Positions 1-8,413 of a DNA stretch of 64,000 bases are shown piece after piece; position 1 is the stretch's first letter, and each line of letters begins with the position of its first letter. The position numbers and the translations under genes are program-made. Source of the DNA: Candidatus Omnitrophota bacterium (GTDB lineage: Bacteria > Omnitrophota > Gorgyraeia > 2-02-FULL-51-18); contig JAJVIE010000003.1 in assembly GCA_022072175.1 (NCBI GenBank), positions 1,070,483 to 1,134,482 on the forward strand. Direction: 5' to 3'. The notes under the pieces are model-generated. The model was given only the letters and a program-made list of their open reading frames with translations, did no database searches and was not told the origin of the DNA.

Positions 1-442
1 TAGGATTGGAGGGCGAGTTGATGAGCACCGCCCGACAGCCGCGCACCTTGCGCTTGAAGTCCGCGATGTCGATACGGCCGTCCACCAGGTCCGTGAACAC
101 CGGTGTCATGCCCGCCATCTGGATCAGCGGCAGATAAGAGTAGTAGTACGGTCTCGGCAGGAGGATCTTGCCCTTGCCCCAGGCGCGGAACACCAGGTCC
201 AGCGCCTCCGAGGCGCCGTTGGTGATGACGAAGTTGTCCGGCGTGGAGCGTGGATACTCCTTGGACAACGCCTGACGAAGGGGCAGTTCACCCTGGATAA
301 GGCCATAACGCAAGTCCCGGGTGATGTCGATGCCGCTGAAAGCCTCCCGGGGAGGCGGCAGGTCGGGCTGCCCGGAGCCGAAGCTGATGACCCCCGTGCC
401 CTGCTTGCCGATGAAATCCGCGGGACTTTTGAGTTTGAGCAT
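1..442 (-). CDS. PLP-dependent class I/II aminotransferase, C terminus outside window
   Basis: Only the first 147 residues are present; the gene runs off the left edge. The visible part has the fold-type I aminotransferase pattern: a GSGQPDLPPP loop near residue 22, YGLIQGELPLRQAL around residue 50, and TNGASEALDL around residue 75, where the PLP phosphate is bound. The catalytic lysine would lie beyond the edge. It transfers an amino group to or from an unknown keto acid; histidinol-phosphate aminotransferase and related subgroups cannot be told apart from this fragment. The ATG lies only 8 nt from a -10 box, so the message is probably leaderless. Confidence 0.85.
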   Translation of the reverse strand, partial: MLKLKSPADFIGKQGTGVISFGSGQPDLPPPREAFSGIDITRDLRYGLIQGELPLRQALSKEYPRSTPDNFVITNGASEALDLVFRAWGKGKILLPRPYYYSYLPLIQMAGMTPVFTDLVDGRIDIADFKRKVRGCRAVLINSPSNP

Positions 443-450
443 AAGCGGGT

Positions 451-479
451 ATTATCTCCGGTCCGCGTGCGGAGGTCAA
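451..479 (-). promoter_or_regulatory. Promoter of the aminotransferase, apparently leaderless
   Basis: Read on the minus strand: -35 TTGACC (474-479), 17-bp spacer, -10 GATAAT (451-456), then 8 nt to the ATG at 442. A start site 7 nt after the -10 leaves a leader of one or two bases and no room for a ribosome-binding site. Confidence 0.6.
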
Positions 480-504
480 TCGCCCCGCGCGGACCGGACG
501 ATGC

Positions 505-894
505 CTAGGAGCGGTCCAGCGCCCACTTGCCCGCGCCGCGGCAGGCGATGTAGAGGAAAACGAAGCAGTAGATCACGGCCATTTCGCCCTGGTTCACCGC
601 CGGGAAGAACTGCGCTCCGCCCTGGAATTTCCAGTGGAACTGGAAATACGCCACGGCCATCGTGCCACTGCACAAGAACGCGGCCGGACGCGTCAGGAAG
701 CCCGCGGCGATCAACACGCCCCCGACCAGCTCGATCAAACCCCCGACCCAGATCTGGGAGCCGACCGGCGGACGGTGCTCGGAGAGCACGCCGAGGATCT
801 TCTGCGCCCCGTGGAACGCGAACAGGAGTCCGCTCATCAGGCGCAACAACACGTACGACAGGTCCGTACCCTTGGACAGGAACCGCATGCTCAC
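505..894 (-). CDS. DoxX family membrane protein
   Basis: A 129-residue protein with four predicted membrane helices, matching the DoxX family in length and in the early LRLMSGLLFAFHGAQKI segment with its conserved helix-1 glycine/histidine pattern. DoxX proteins are inner-membrane proteins often linked to redox or thiosulfate metabolism, but the role of this member is unknown. GGAGGTGA ends four bases before the ATG, so the start is well supported. It sits just downstream of the zinc-ribbon gene on the same strand (10 bp gap) and the two are likely cotranscribed. Confidence 0.8.
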   Translation of the reverse strand: MSMRFLSKGTDLSYVLLRLMSGLLFAFHGAQKILGVLSEHRPPVGSQIWVGGLIELVGGVLIAAGFLTRPAAFLCSGTMAVAYFQFHWKFQGGAQFFPAVNQGEMAVIYCFVFLYIACRGAGKWALDRS

Positions 895-904
895 CTCCGG
901 GGGT

Positions 905-1402
905 CTAGCGTTTTTTGGTTTTGGTCTTCGGCCTGGACTTGGATGGGGCCGTACGCTTGGACGAACTTCTGGACTTGGGGGCCGGCGCCGCCGGGGCGGC
1001 CGGAGCCGTCGGTGTCCCCAGCCGGCTGACGGGCTTGGGCGGCAGGGCCACGGGCGTCAGGATCGGCATGCCGTGCCGGTCCCCGCCGGACTTGCGCGCG
1101 GCGAAGCAGGTCTTGCAGTAGACGGCGCGGCCTTCGGCGGGCTTGAACGGCACCTCGCAGACCTTACTGCACTGCGCGCAGATCGCCTCGTACAGCGTGC
1201 GCTCCCTGCGCGGAGGCTCGGCGGGCTTGGGGGCCGGCGCCGCCGGGGACGGGGCTTTGTGCGCCTGCTGACCGACGAGGGTGTCGAGCTTACGCTCGAG
1301 CGTGGCCAGACGATCGAGCAGTTTGGCCATCAAGCCCTCGAGATACGGATCGACCTTGGGCAGACGTGCGGACGAACTCTTGGACCGGGTCTTGGCTGGC
1401 AT
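905..1402 (-). CDS. Zinc-ribbon protein with basic C-terminal tail
   Basis: A 165-residue protein. Residues about 70-105 hold a CxxC...CxxC zinc ribbon (ICAQCSKVCEVPF, then VYCKTCF), the pattern of the small CxxC-CxxC zinc-binding domain common in Omnitrophota and Patescibacteria. The N-terminal third is helical and charged. The C terminus is a lysine/arginine/serine-rich disordered tail that could bind nucleic acid. AGGGAGG is well placed before the ATG. Function is unknown; a nucleic-acid-binding or regulatory role is inference from the ribbon and tail. Confidence 0.7.
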   Translation of the reverse strand: MPAKTRSKSSSARLPKVDPYLEGLMAKLLDRLATLERKLDTLVGQQAHKAPSPAAPAPKPAEPPRRERTLYEAICAQCSKVCEVPFKPAEGRAVYCKTCFAARKSGGDRHGMPILTPVALPPKPVSRLGTPTAPAAPAAPAPKSRSSSKRTAPSKSRPKTKTKKR

Positions 1403-1437
1403 CAGACCTCCCTTGGCCGCTCTGGCGGCTCACCGCT

Positions 1438-1466
1438 ATTAGGCCACAAGAATCCGCGCACGACAA
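1438..1466 (-). promoter_or_regulatory. Promoter of the zinc-ribbon/DoxX pair
   Basis: Minus strand: -35 TTGTCG (1461-1466), 17-bp spacer, -10 CCTAAT (1438-1443) preceded by TGG. The 12-mer TTGTGGCCTAAT here recurs exactly at the promoter of the FkbM gene near 7020. Unlike that one, this start site leaves a leader of about 30 nt with a ribosome-binding site. Confidence 0.5.
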
Positions 1467-1516
1467 GCCGGGACCCGCGGACCGGAGCGCCGTCCGGACG
1501 CCCGGAAGCCGGTCTA

Positions 1517-1525
1517 TGCTACAAT
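1517..1525 (+). promoter_or_regulatory. Extended -10 promoter, leaderless, for the DedA-like gene
   Basis: TGcTACAAT is an extended -10 element that ends six bases before the ATG at 1532, so the predicted start site is the A of the start codon. No -35 match and no ribosome-binding site are visible. Confidence 0.6.
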
Positions 1526-1531
1526 ACGCCG

Positions 1532-2167
1532 ATGCAGATCCTCGATCGGATCGAACAATGGCTCATGGATTCGGCCGGACGTCTACCGCTGGAAGTCTCG
1601 TCGTTCGGCGGCGGCCTCATCGAAGAGGTCATCGCCCCCATCCCCTCGCCGTTCGTGATGGCGGCCGTCGGATCGGCCGCTTACGCGCAGGGTAAGGGTT
1701 TTTGGGTGCTGTGCTGGCTCTCCCTCCTGGGCTCGGCGGGCAAGACGCTCGGAGCGTGGTTCCTCTACGCCGTGGCCGACAAGCTCGAAGACCTCCTCGT
1801 CGGCAAGCTCGGGCGTTTCCTCGGGGTCTCGCATCAGGACGTGGAGAGCGTCGGCAAGCGCTTCACCGGGGGCCACAAGGACGCCTGGATCCTCTTCATG
1901 CTCCGCGCCCTGCCCATCGTACCCAGCTCCCCCGTCTCGGTCGTCGCGGGCATCATCAAGCTCGAACTGCGCACGTACCTGCTGGCGACGCTGGCGGGCA
2001 ACTTCTTCCGCAATCTGGTGTACATCTATCTCGGTTATTCGGGTCTGTCCGCCTACCGATCGGTACTCCACCATCTGGACAGCACCGAGTCGGTGGTGCA
2101 GGTCGGGATCTTCCTCTGCCTGGTCGCGGTGGTCGGCTGGGTCTACTGGCAGCGCCGCAAGTCCTAG
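1532..2167 (+). CDS. DedA/VTT-domain (SNARE-associated type) membrane protein
   Basis: A 211-residue integral membrane protein. It shows the VTT-domain layout: an amphipathic re-entrant region with the FGGGLIEEVIAPIPSP motif near residue 25, a second one with RALPIVPSSPVSVVAGI near residue 125, and a final membrane helix followed by a basic tail. The paired proline-containing hairpins mark the family, whose bacterial members act as lipid (for example undecaprenyl phosphate) scramblases or flippases; the substrate here is unknown. The ATG at 1532 is chosen because a -10 element lies directly upstream. Reading upstream in frame gives low-quality sequence. Confidence 0.8.
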   Translation: MQILDRIEQWLMDSAGRLPLEVSSFGGGLIEEVIAPIPSPFVMAAVGSAAYAQGKGFWVLCWLSLLGSAGKTLGAWFLYAVADKLEDLLVGKLGRFLGVSHQDVESVGKRFTGGHKDAWILFMLRALPIVPSSPVSVVAGIIKLELRTYLLATLAGNFFRNLVYIYLGYSGLSAYRSVLHHLDSTESVVQVGIFLCLVAVVGWVYWQRRKS

Positions 2168-2174
2168 TCTGTTC

Positions 2175-2540
2175 TCAAGGCCGCACGCGCAGACCGAGCT
2201 CGATCCGGTCCCCGCGCTTGATCCCGGCCCTCCGCCGGACGTCGGCCTTGAGCGGCAACAGATACGTGCCGGACTTGCCGTCCGGGAAGATCGACGTCCT
2301 CCACTCCACCTCGCCGACACGCGCGATGACCGGCAAGGACCCCCAGCCCCGGGCGTGCACGCCGTGCTCGCGCTTGATGCTCCGGGCCTCGGAGACCGGC
2401 AGGAGCGCGAAGTACCACGCGGCCGCCCCGCTCCACAGCCGCACCTCGGCGCGCATCGTCCGCTCGACCGGTCCTTGGGCTCCGCCCGAACGCTTGTCGC
2501 TGTGGAAGCGGTAGCGGTACGGACCAAGACTCCCGCTCAT
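2175..2540 (-). CDS. DUF1905 domain protein
   Basis: A 121-residue protein matching the DUF1905 beta-barrel family: AAWYFALLPV near residue 40, RGWGSLPV near 65, WRTSIFPDGKSGTYLLPLKA near 80, and a C-terminal GIKRGDRIELGLRV. The biochemical role of the family is not established. Its ATG overlaps the stop of the upstream membrane protein (ATGA), so the two are translationally coupled. Confidence 0.8.
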   Translation of the reverse strand: MSGSLGPYRYRFHSDKRSGGAQGPVERTMRAEVRLWSGAAAWYFALLPVSEARSIKREHGVHARGWGSLPVIARVGEVEWRTSIFPDGKSGTYLLPLKADVRRRAGIKRGDRIELGLRVRP

Positions 2541-4432
2541 CTTTGCTCCCGAAGATCCGGCAGACGGAGGACCAGGAGGCGTCCTGAACGGTAGTGTGCC
2601 CGGCCCGCCTCGCCTCGCACGAGATCGCAGTAGCGGCGGATGAACTCAAGCTCCGTCCGCTCCCAGGCATTGAGCGCGTTGGTGCCCAGATACCAATCGT
2701 AACTTGTGGGACCGCCTCGGCCGAAGGCACCCTCGAGGTCCAACAGCACATATTCGACCTCCTGGCGCCGGAGGTACGGCCATAAGCGCTTGCGACCTCC
2801 GTCGAGCGGCATGCCCGGAGGCGGCGAGGCGTTGCCGGGCAGGTCCTGGATCCAGATGGGATTGCGCTCGTAGTCGAGCAGGCACATCCAGTGGCCTGAA
2901 GCGAGGATACGCGCTCCGGGCGGCACCGATTCCTGAGCCGCACGGTATTCCCCGCGCAGTTCCTCCAGACGCCGCACCTCGGCGTCGGCCTGAGAACGCT
3001 GAGAGAGCATCCGGCGCGCCGAGGCGATCGTGCTCTGATGCGCGTAATCCGACGGATACAGGACGGCCATGGTCAGGACCACCAGGGCGGCGATCGGACC
3101 CCGACGCGATCCGGAGGACGCCAGCACGATGACGATCCAGATCAGGACCGGCACGGTATACGAATACGCGTAGCGCTCGAGCCAACGGCCGTCGGCGAGA
3201 ACGGCCAGCCCCAGAGTCACGAGCGCGGAGACGCCGCACAGGACCACCGATCCGGCAGGCGGGACCGAGCGCGACCACCGGCAGAGCATCAGTCCCGCCA
3301 GCGACAAGAGCAAGACCCTGACAGTGGCCCATTCCGCCAGCGCCGGACCCAGACGCCCCCACGCCAGGGAAAGGTTGGTCACCACGCTCGCCCCGTACGA
3401 GGCGACGTGATACCCGCGGCCCAACAGCGGGAACAGCGGCGTGCCGCTCGAGAGGTAGAGCGAGACGCACCACGGCACCAGAAGAGCGGCCGCGGCCAGG
3501 GTCACCCACATCAAGCTCCGCGCGCTCCGGGCGCGGCCGCGCGAGATCTCCCAGGCGGCCAGAACGATCAACAGGCCCGCCGTGGCCGCCACCAGATAGC
3601 TCTTGAGCGCGGCCGTCGCCGCCGCCACGAGCGCCGCGGCGGCCAGGCGCCGGGGCGCGGACCCCCGCGGGGACTCCTCGGACAGGAGCGCGATCAGATA
3701 GGTCAGCAGGGCCACCGGCAGGATCCAGGCCGAGTGGTTGAAGCTCACCGCGAACACCGCAAGAGGCATCAACATCGCCCAGACCGTCCCCCACGCCCCG
3801 GCACCTGAGCGCGCGCACAAGAGCGCGGTCAGCGCGACCAGACAGAACCACCCCAATCCCGACTCCACGAGGAGATCCTGCCCCGGACCTACGGCCGTGA
3901 GCGCCAGGGCATCGAGCGGGACCTTGCCGCCCAACCCCGTGGTCATCCGCCGCTCGGAGAACGGGTCCGTGCCCAGCGTACCCGTCTGCAGGGTTTTCTG
4001 CGTCAGGGCCAGATAGTACGAGGGATCGTCGAACGGATGATGATAGCTCGAGAGCTCGGCATGTCCGGCCGTGACGGCGAGCGCCACACCGAGCAGGCAC
4101 AGGCGCACGGCGCGAGGAGCCCGGACCTCAGGCGCGGAGAAGCAGAGAGGATCGCGGGGCTTGAGCCAGCCCCGGGCATAGCGGACGATCGCGGTGAGAG
4201 CTCCGAGGCCCCAGAGCGCCGCGAGTACAGCGGGTTTCAGGAGAGCTGCCAACTGCAGGGGGCCGCTGATGATGATGAAGAGCGACACACCCAGGAGCGC
4301 TTCTTCGGGCCACGCGGCGCGGCGGCCCAGCAGTCTCGAGGCCCATCCGCCCCAGCCGATCCACGCCAGGAGCGTCAGCGCGGCCAGGGGCCAGACGGAC
4401 GGGTGTGGCGCGACGGTCAGAGGCAGGCTCAA
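2537..4432 (-). CDS. Large polytopic membrane protein, possible GT-C-type glycosyltransferase
   Basis: A 631-residue protein with roughly a dozen hydrophobic helices over residues 15-470 and a soluble C-terminal domain of about 150 residues. The layout (a long first loop with acidic and histidine residues, ELSSYHHPFDDPSYYL near residue 127, many helices, C-terminal extracytoplasmic domain) resembles polyprenyl-phosphate-dependent GT-C glycosyltransferases, but no diagnostic motif is secure. Upstream lie a small protein, a diguanylate cyclase and an FkbM methyltransferase, which would fit surface-glycan work. Identity remains open. Confidence 0.5.
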   Translation of the reverse strand: MSLPLTVAPHPSVWPLAALTLLAWIGWGGWASRLLGRRAAWPEEALLGVSLFIIISGPLQLAALLKPAVLAALWGLGALTAIVRYARGWLKPRDPLCFSAPEVRAPRAVRLCLLGVALAVTAGHAELSSYHHPFDDPSYYLALTQKTLQTGTLGTDPFSERRMTTGLGGKVPLDALALTAVGPGQDLLVESGLGWFCLVALTALLCARSGAGAWGTVWAMLMPLAVFAVSFNHSAWILPVALLTYLIALLSEESPRGSAPRRLAAAALVAAATAALKSYLVAATAGLLIVLAAWEISRGRARSARSLMWVTLAAAALLVPWCVSLYLSSGTPLFPLLGRGYHVASYGASVVTNLSLAWGRLGPALAEWATVRVLLLSLAGLMLCRWSRSVPPAGSVVLCGVSALVTLGLAVLADGRWLERYAYSYTVPVLIWIVIVLASSGSRRGPIAALVVLTMAVLYPSDYAHQSTIASARRMLSQRSQADAEVRRLEELRGEYRAAQESVPPGARILASGHWMCLLDYERNPIWIQDLPGNASPPPGMPLDGGRKRLWPYLRRQEVEYVLLDLEGAFGRGGPTSYDWYLGTNALNAWERTELEFIRRYCDLVRGEAGRAHYRSGRLLVLRLPDLREQR

Positions 4433-4450
4433 GAAGGCCTCAGCAGCACT

Positions 4451-4603
4451 TCAACGCTTGAGCTCTTCCTCGATGAGGGCCCTCATCTGATCGAGGTCAC
4501 CGAAGAAGCACCGGACCTCCCGCTGTCCGGGCTCGCGAACGAACTCGATCGAACCGCGCAACTGCCCCTCGTCCATCCAGATCCTGCCGATGAACGTCGC
4601 CAT
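4451..4603 (-). CDS. Small protein of about 50 residues, function unknown
   Basis: Short reading frame between the large membrane protein and the diguanylate cyclase, 20 bp from each. Two consecutive ATGs follow GGAGGG; the second (4603) has the better spacing. The product is acidic and soluble-looking with an alternating beta pattern (IGRIWMDEGQLRGSIEF) and a C-terminal helix. I do not recognise a family. Position inside a tight gene run and the strong ribosome-binding site support it being real. Confidence 0.5.
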   Translation of the reverse strand: MATFIGRIWMDEGQLRGSIEFVREPGQREVRCFFGDLDQMRALIEEELKR

Positions 4604-4622
4604 CATCCCTCCGTGAGCCGGA

Positions 4623-6089
4623 TCAGATCCCACGCCGGCGTTCCTTGTCCGTATACAGCGCCTCGTCAGCGCGAGCCAGAAGCGCGTCGATGGTGAGTCC
4701 GGTCTCCGCGGGGTCGAAGTAAGCCCAACCGGCGCTGAGCCGCACGGGCGGAGACCCCTCGCCGGCGCCCTTGGCGATACCCTCGTCCAAGCGGCGCTGG
4801 AGCGCCGTCAACTGCTCCTTGGGCGCGTCGATGGCGGCGACCACGAACTCGTCGCCCCCCAGACGGCCGATGATGTCCGATTCTCTGAAAGCCCTCTGGA
4901 GAGCCCGCGCCGCGGCGATGATGAGCCGGTCGCCTTCGGCGTGCCCTTGGGTGTCATTGATCTTCTTGAGGCCGTCGACATCGAGTGCCGCGAGCCAGAA
5001 ACCCTTCTTGGTCCTCACCGCCTGCCGCGCGCTCTGCTCGACGAGCAGGAAGAACCCCCTGCGGTTGCGCAGTCCGGTCAGCGCGTCAGTGACGGATGCC
5101 TCGTGGAGGCGACGCTGCACACCGATGACAAGAGCGTCCCCCACCAGCCAGGCCGCAAGACCGGCCAAGGCCAGGCTCAGCATCAGAGCGATCAGGCTCA
5201 GCCGCACCATACGGACGACGGGTCCATAGACGATACTGGACGGCACACCAATAGCGGCGTAGATGCCGGTGTCACCTCCGGAGATCTCGATCGGCCTGTA
5301 GGCGTAGACGCGCTGGATACCGTCCAGCCCGCGCAGCTCCACGGTCCCCTCGCCCGAGGCGGTGAGCAAGGCCTTGACGAGCGGTGCGTTGGCCAACTGC
5401 CGGCCTACCAAGCCGCCGGGATCCGGGTGGCGCGCCAACACCGTACCGGTCCGGTCCACGACGGTGAACACCGCTTCGAGCGGTGGGTCGGCTTTGGACA
5501 AGAGCGTATGCATCCACTCGAGTCCCAGCGCATAGTACAAGACACCGCGGACTTCCCCGTCCTCCCGGTAGACCGGATATCCGAAGTTGAGCGTGTGCTT
5601 GCCCGTGATGCGTCCGAGCACGTACTGGCCCATCGTGAACGTCCGCTCGCTCAGCGCTCTCTGGAAATACTTGCGGTCCGCGAGATTGACCCCGGGAGGC
5701 GGCGGCAGAACACTGGCGTAGATACTGCCGTCGGTGTTGATGAGCCCCATGTTGACGCAGTACGGCTCGGTCCGGACCCATTCACCGAGCAGCTTCTGGA
5801 TCTCGGCCGGGCTGCCGGCGCGCAATTCGTCGAGCGACGCCAATAGACGCATCTCCTGCCGGATACCCGACAGCAGATGATCCTGCGTGATGGACGCCAG
5901 ACGCACCACGCGCAGGAGCTCGTCGGTCGTCTTGTCGTACACCAACCGCCGCTGTTCCCGCCAGGACAGTGTGGACAAGCCCAGTACGGGGAGCATCGCC
6001 AACGCGACCACCAGGAGCAGCCGCCATCTCAGCGAACGCAGGGACACCGCTTCGGAGGAGACCGCCTGCGCCGGAGAGCCCGTGGTCAT
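4623..6089 (-). CDS. Membrane-bound diguanylate cyclase with Cache/PDC sensor and GGDEF domain
   Basis: A 488-residue protein. Membrane helices at about 22-40 and 292-318 flank a periplasmic double-Cache (PDC) sensor. The C-terminal GGDEF domain has LDVDGLKKINDTQGH near residue 369 and an intact GGDEF active-site loop at 411-415. RESD at 402-405, five residues before GGDEF, is the RxxD inhibitory I-site, so product inhibition is expected. It would make c-di-GMP from two GTP in response to an extracytoplasmic ligand, supplying the messenger read by the three GEMM riboswitches and PilZ protein elsewhere in the window. It follows an FkbM gene by 4 bp. Confidence 0.93.
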   Translation of the reverse strand: MTTGSPAQAVSSEAVSLRSLRWRLLLVVALAMLPVLGLSTLSWREQRRLVYDKTTDELLRVVRLASITQDHLLSGIRQEMRLLASLDELRAGSPAEIQKLLGEWVRTEPYCVNMGLINTDGSIYASVLPPPPGVNLADRKYFQRALSERTFTMGQYVLGRITGKHTLNFGYPVYREDGEVRGVLYYALGLEWMHTLLSKADPPLEAVFTVVDRTGTVLARHPDPGGLVGRQLANAPLVKALLTASGEGTVELRGLDGIQRVYAYRPIEISGGDTGIYAAIGVPSSIVYGPVVRMVRLSLIALMLSLALAGLAAWLVGDALVIGVQRRLHEASVTDALTGLRNRRGFFLLVEQSARQAVRTKKGFWLAALDVDGLKKINDTQGHAEGDRLIIAAARALQRAFRESDIIGRLGGDEFVVAAIDAPKEQLTALQRRLDEGIAKGAGEGSPPVRLSAGWAYFDPAETGLTIDALLARADEALYTDKERRRGI

Positions 6090-6093
6090 GACG

Positions 6094-7008
6094 TCAGCGA
6101 GCCGTCGTCTCTGCGGGCAGCAGCAGGTAGTTCTTGTACCACCACACCGGATCGGGTGCGATGGGGTCCTGCGCGACGAGCTTGCCGCAGGCCGCGATCC
6201 AATGCCACGTGTACCCCAGCTCCCTCAGGGTCTTTTCCATCCGGCGCGTCTTGTCCGACACGCCTCCCTTGGGATCGGACTGGGCCAACACTTCCATCAC
6301 GATCGGCGGCTTGTGACGTCGGATCGTCGCCAGAGCGCCGGAGATCACCTCGGGCTCGGCCCCCTCCACGTCGATCTTGATGAGCGCGATGCGTTCGACC
6401 GGATGGTCCTCAAGGTAACGGTCCAGCGTCATCGACGGCGCTTCTTGCGTCAACGTGTGCTGGGGCTGTCCCATCGCGTAGGACGCGATATCGGAGGCCC
6501 CCACTCCATAGGCCAACGACACCTTGTCCACCGAACCGTCACCGAGCGCGGCGCGGCCGAGCCGGCAGTCCGTGAACGCGTTCCTCCGGAACAACTGCTC
6601 CAGAAAATCCGCCGCCCTGTGGATCGGCTCGAAGCAATACACCGGCGCGTCGGGAGCCAGGGCCTTGAAGACCAGCAGGGACTGGCCGAAGTTCGACCCG
6701 ATATCCAGGATCACACCCCGCTCGTTGGGCGAGAGCACGTGCGCGTAGACCCGGTACGTCTCCGCATCGCTCCCGTCGAGGCGCGCCTGCACCATGTACC
6801 CGCTGACACCGACCCATCCGCCCATCACCATACGCTGGTCCAGGATGCGGGTTTCGAAGAAATACGGCTTGTCGCGTCCGGCGAGAGCTTCGAGGAAGGG
6901 CCTGGCTACCGTGGAGATGCGGGTCGGCAGTCTCGAGAAGATATAGAAGAGTTTTTCCCGGAGGCCCTGATTGAGCGTGCCGGGTACGGTCTTGCGCGCG
7001 TTGACCAT
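6094..7008 (-). CDS. FkbM family methyltransferase
   Basis: A 304-residue SAM-dependent methyltransferase. VILDIGSNFGQSLLVF is the SAM-binding motif I, VYCFEPIHRAADF motif II, and the FkbM signature IALIKIDVEGAEPEVISGA follows near residue 200. Family members methylate hydroxyl groups on sugars or polyketides; the acceptor here is unknown. The start at 7008 is preferred over an ATG 24 bp upstream because a -10 box ends six bases before it, implying a leaderless message. It heads the run into the cyclase and membrane-protein genes and faces a second FkbM gene. Confidence 0.85.
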   Translation of the reverse strand: MVNARKTVPGTLNQGLREKLFYIFSRLPTRISTVARPFLEALAGRDKPYFFETRILDQRMVMGGWVGVSGYMVQARLDGSDAETYRVYAHVLSPNERGVILDIGSNFGQSLLVFKALAPDAPVYCFEPIHRAADFLEQLFRRNAFTDCRLGRAALGDGSVDKVSLAYGVGASDIASYAMGQPQHTLTQEAPSMTLDRYLEDHPVERIALIKIDVEGAEPEVISGALATIRRHKPPIVMEVLAQSDPKGGVSDKTRRMEKTLRELGYTWHWIAACGKLVAQDPIAPDPVWWYKNYLLLPAETTAR

Positions 7009-7014
7009 GGCCTC

Positions 7015-7043
7015 ATTAGGCCACAAAACCAACCCCGGAGCAA
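7015..7043 (-). promoter_or_regulatory. Leaderless promoter of the minus-strand FkbM gene
   Basis: Minus strand: -35 TTGCTC (7038-7043), 17-bp spacer, TGG then -10 CCTAAT (7015-7020), then exactly six bases to the ATG at 7008. Confidence 0.55.
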
Positions 7044-7124
7044 CCCCCGGAACGAACGCCGTCTGTTCTGCGGGAACGGCTCGTTGAGGATGGCTTGAGC
7101 GCCGGTTCGAGCGTGCGCGGGCAT

Positions 7125-7154
7125 TTGGTCCGTGTCCGGAGGCAGTGGTATAAT
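7125..7154 (+). promoter_or_regulatory. Promoter of the plus-strand FkbM gene
   Basis: -35 TTGGTC (7125-7130), 18-bp spacer, extended -10 TGgTATAAT (7146-7154). The predicted transcription start is near 7161, inside or just before the first codons, so the message is leaderless. Confidence 0.6.
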
Positions 7155-7156
7155 CC

Positions 7157-7948
7157 GTGCTGTTGCGTCAACATCTGCGGCACCTGCTCACACGAACCAT
7201 CCTCAAGCCCGGCAAGGTCCGGTCCATCTGGCGCGGACCTCTGCGCGGCTGTCGCTACCTGGCGGACGACTTGTCCGGCTGGTCCCACCTCTACGGCGGA
7301 TGGGAGCCCTACGCGCAGGCCGTCTATCAGCGCCACGTCCGTCCCGGGTACACGGTCTATGACCTGGGGGCGAACACGGGCATGCACGCGCTTCTGTTCT
7401 CCAAGCTCGTCGGCGCGGGCGGGAGGGTCTTGGCGTTCGAGCCCCTGCCCCTGAACATCGATCGGATCCAGAGCGTCATCCGGCTCAACGGGCTCAGCAA
7501 CGTCACCATCGTTCCCAAGGCCGTATCCGACCGGACGGGTACGGCGGCATTCGATGAGGGCCCCAACAACTTTCAGGGCTCGCTCACAGCGAACAGCGGC
7601 TCGTCCCGCAAGCGCATCGTCGAGACGATCAGTCTGGACGATCTGATCGACCAAGGGGCGCCCGCACCGGATTTCATCAAGATGGACATCGAGGGCGGTG
7701 AAGGCGATGCCCTCAAGGGCTTTGAGCGGCATGCCGAGCACTGCCGTCCGATCCTGGCCGTCGACCTGCACACCCCCGAGCAAGACCTGCTCGTGGGCGA
7801 TCACTTGAGACGCCACAACTACAGCGTCTACCGCATCCGCTCATCCACATCCAAGAGCAAGGACCTCCTGACCGAGATCCGGCATCTCGACCGGCCTTGG
7901 CCGGATGCTTCGGGGATCTGGGGCACGGTCCTCGCCCTCCCGCGATAA
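7157..7948 (+). CDS. FkbM family methyltransferase
   Basis: Up to 263 residues. VYDLGANTGMHALLFSKLV near residue 72 is the SAM-binding motif; RVLAFEPLPLN follows and FIKMDIEGGEGDALKGFER near residue 170 is the FkbM signature. It probably O-methylates a glycan. The GTG at 7157 begins only two bases after a TATAAT box, which is too close if that box is used; CTG at 7160 or TTG at 7163 would suit a leaderless transcript better, so the first two residues are uncertain. It is transcribed away from the other FkbM gene and has a different sequence, so it is not a simple duplicate. Confidence 0.85.
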   Translation: MLLRQHLRHLLTRTILKPGKVRSIWRGPLRGCRYLADDLSGWSHLYGGWEPYAQAVYQRHVRPGYTVYDLGANTGMHALLFSKLVGAGGRVLAFEPLPLNIDRIQSVIRLNGLSNVTIVPKAVSDRTGTAAFDEGPNNFQGSLTANSGSSRKRIVETISLDDLIDQGAPAPDFIKMDIEGGEGDALKGFERHAEHCRPILAVDLHTPEQDLLVGDHLRRHNYSVYRIRSSTSKSKDLLTEIRHLDRPWPDASGIWGTVLALPR

Positions 7949-8000
7949 CTCACGGCGACAGAAGCTCCGGGTACGACGAACGCCGCTACAGGAGCGACTG

Positions 8001-8033
8001 CTAACCCTTCCCCACCGGACGGCGTCCGGTATG
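8001..8033. repeat. REP-like palindromic repeat, copy 1
   Basis: A 33-bp unit made of a pyrimidine-rich head CTAACCCTTCCCC and the palindrome ACCGGACggcGTCCGGT followed by ATG. It is identical base for base to 11526-11558. Confidence 0.8.
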
Positions 8034-8363
8034 AGAATAGAGGCCCAGCAAAACGATCGATGCTGTCAGCATCGAACTGATGAGACAGGCCGTGATGAGC
8101 TTGCCGCTGTTGCCACCGAGCACGACCATCCACGCCACGGCCGCCCTCCAGGTGAACACGAGGGCCAAGAAGGCCGTCGTCACGATCGCGGCCTTGCGAC
8201 TCCACAGCATACCGCGCCAGGCCAGAAGACCCCATACGATCGATAGCCCGCCGAAGGTCCCGCCCGATATCAAGGCGGTCTTGGCTTTTTCGGGATTGGA
8301 CAGGTATCCCGCGACACCGGCCAGTATGAGGAAAACTCCGTACAAGATCTGCCACCGGACCAT
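8001..8363 (-). CDS. Small four-helix membrane protein, TMEM14/UPF0136-like
   Basis: A 120-residue protein with four hydrophobic helices separated by short loops. The repeated glycine-rich pattern (YGVFLILAGVAGYLSNPEKA, then ALISGGTFGGLSIVWGLLAW) resembles the TMEM14/UPF0136 family. AAGGAGG precedes the ATG. Its last codons and stop lie inside a REP-like repeat (8001-8033), so the C-terminal SHTGRRPVGKG is encoded by repeat DNA and may be a replacement of the original tail. Function unknown. Confidence 0.65.
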   Translation of the reverse strand: MVRWQILYGVFLILAGVAGYLSNPEKAKTALISGGTFGGLSIVWGLLAWRGMLWSRKAAIVTTAFLALVFTWRAAVAWMVVLGGNSGKLITACLISSMLTASIVLLGLYSHTGRRPVGKG

Positions 8364-8377
8364 GAGACCTCCTTATC

Positions 8378-8412
8378 GCTACCCTTCCCCGCGGGACGGC
8401 GTCCGGCGGGGG
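8378..8412. repeat. REP-like palindromic repeat, copy 2 (variant)
   Basis: Same head (gctACCCTTCCCC) followed by a diverged longer palindrome, CCCCGCgGGAC-ggc-GTCCgGCGGGG. It lies between the TMEM14-like gene and the MATE gene; compensatory changes keep the stem. Confidence 0.75.
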
Positions 8413-8413
8413 A

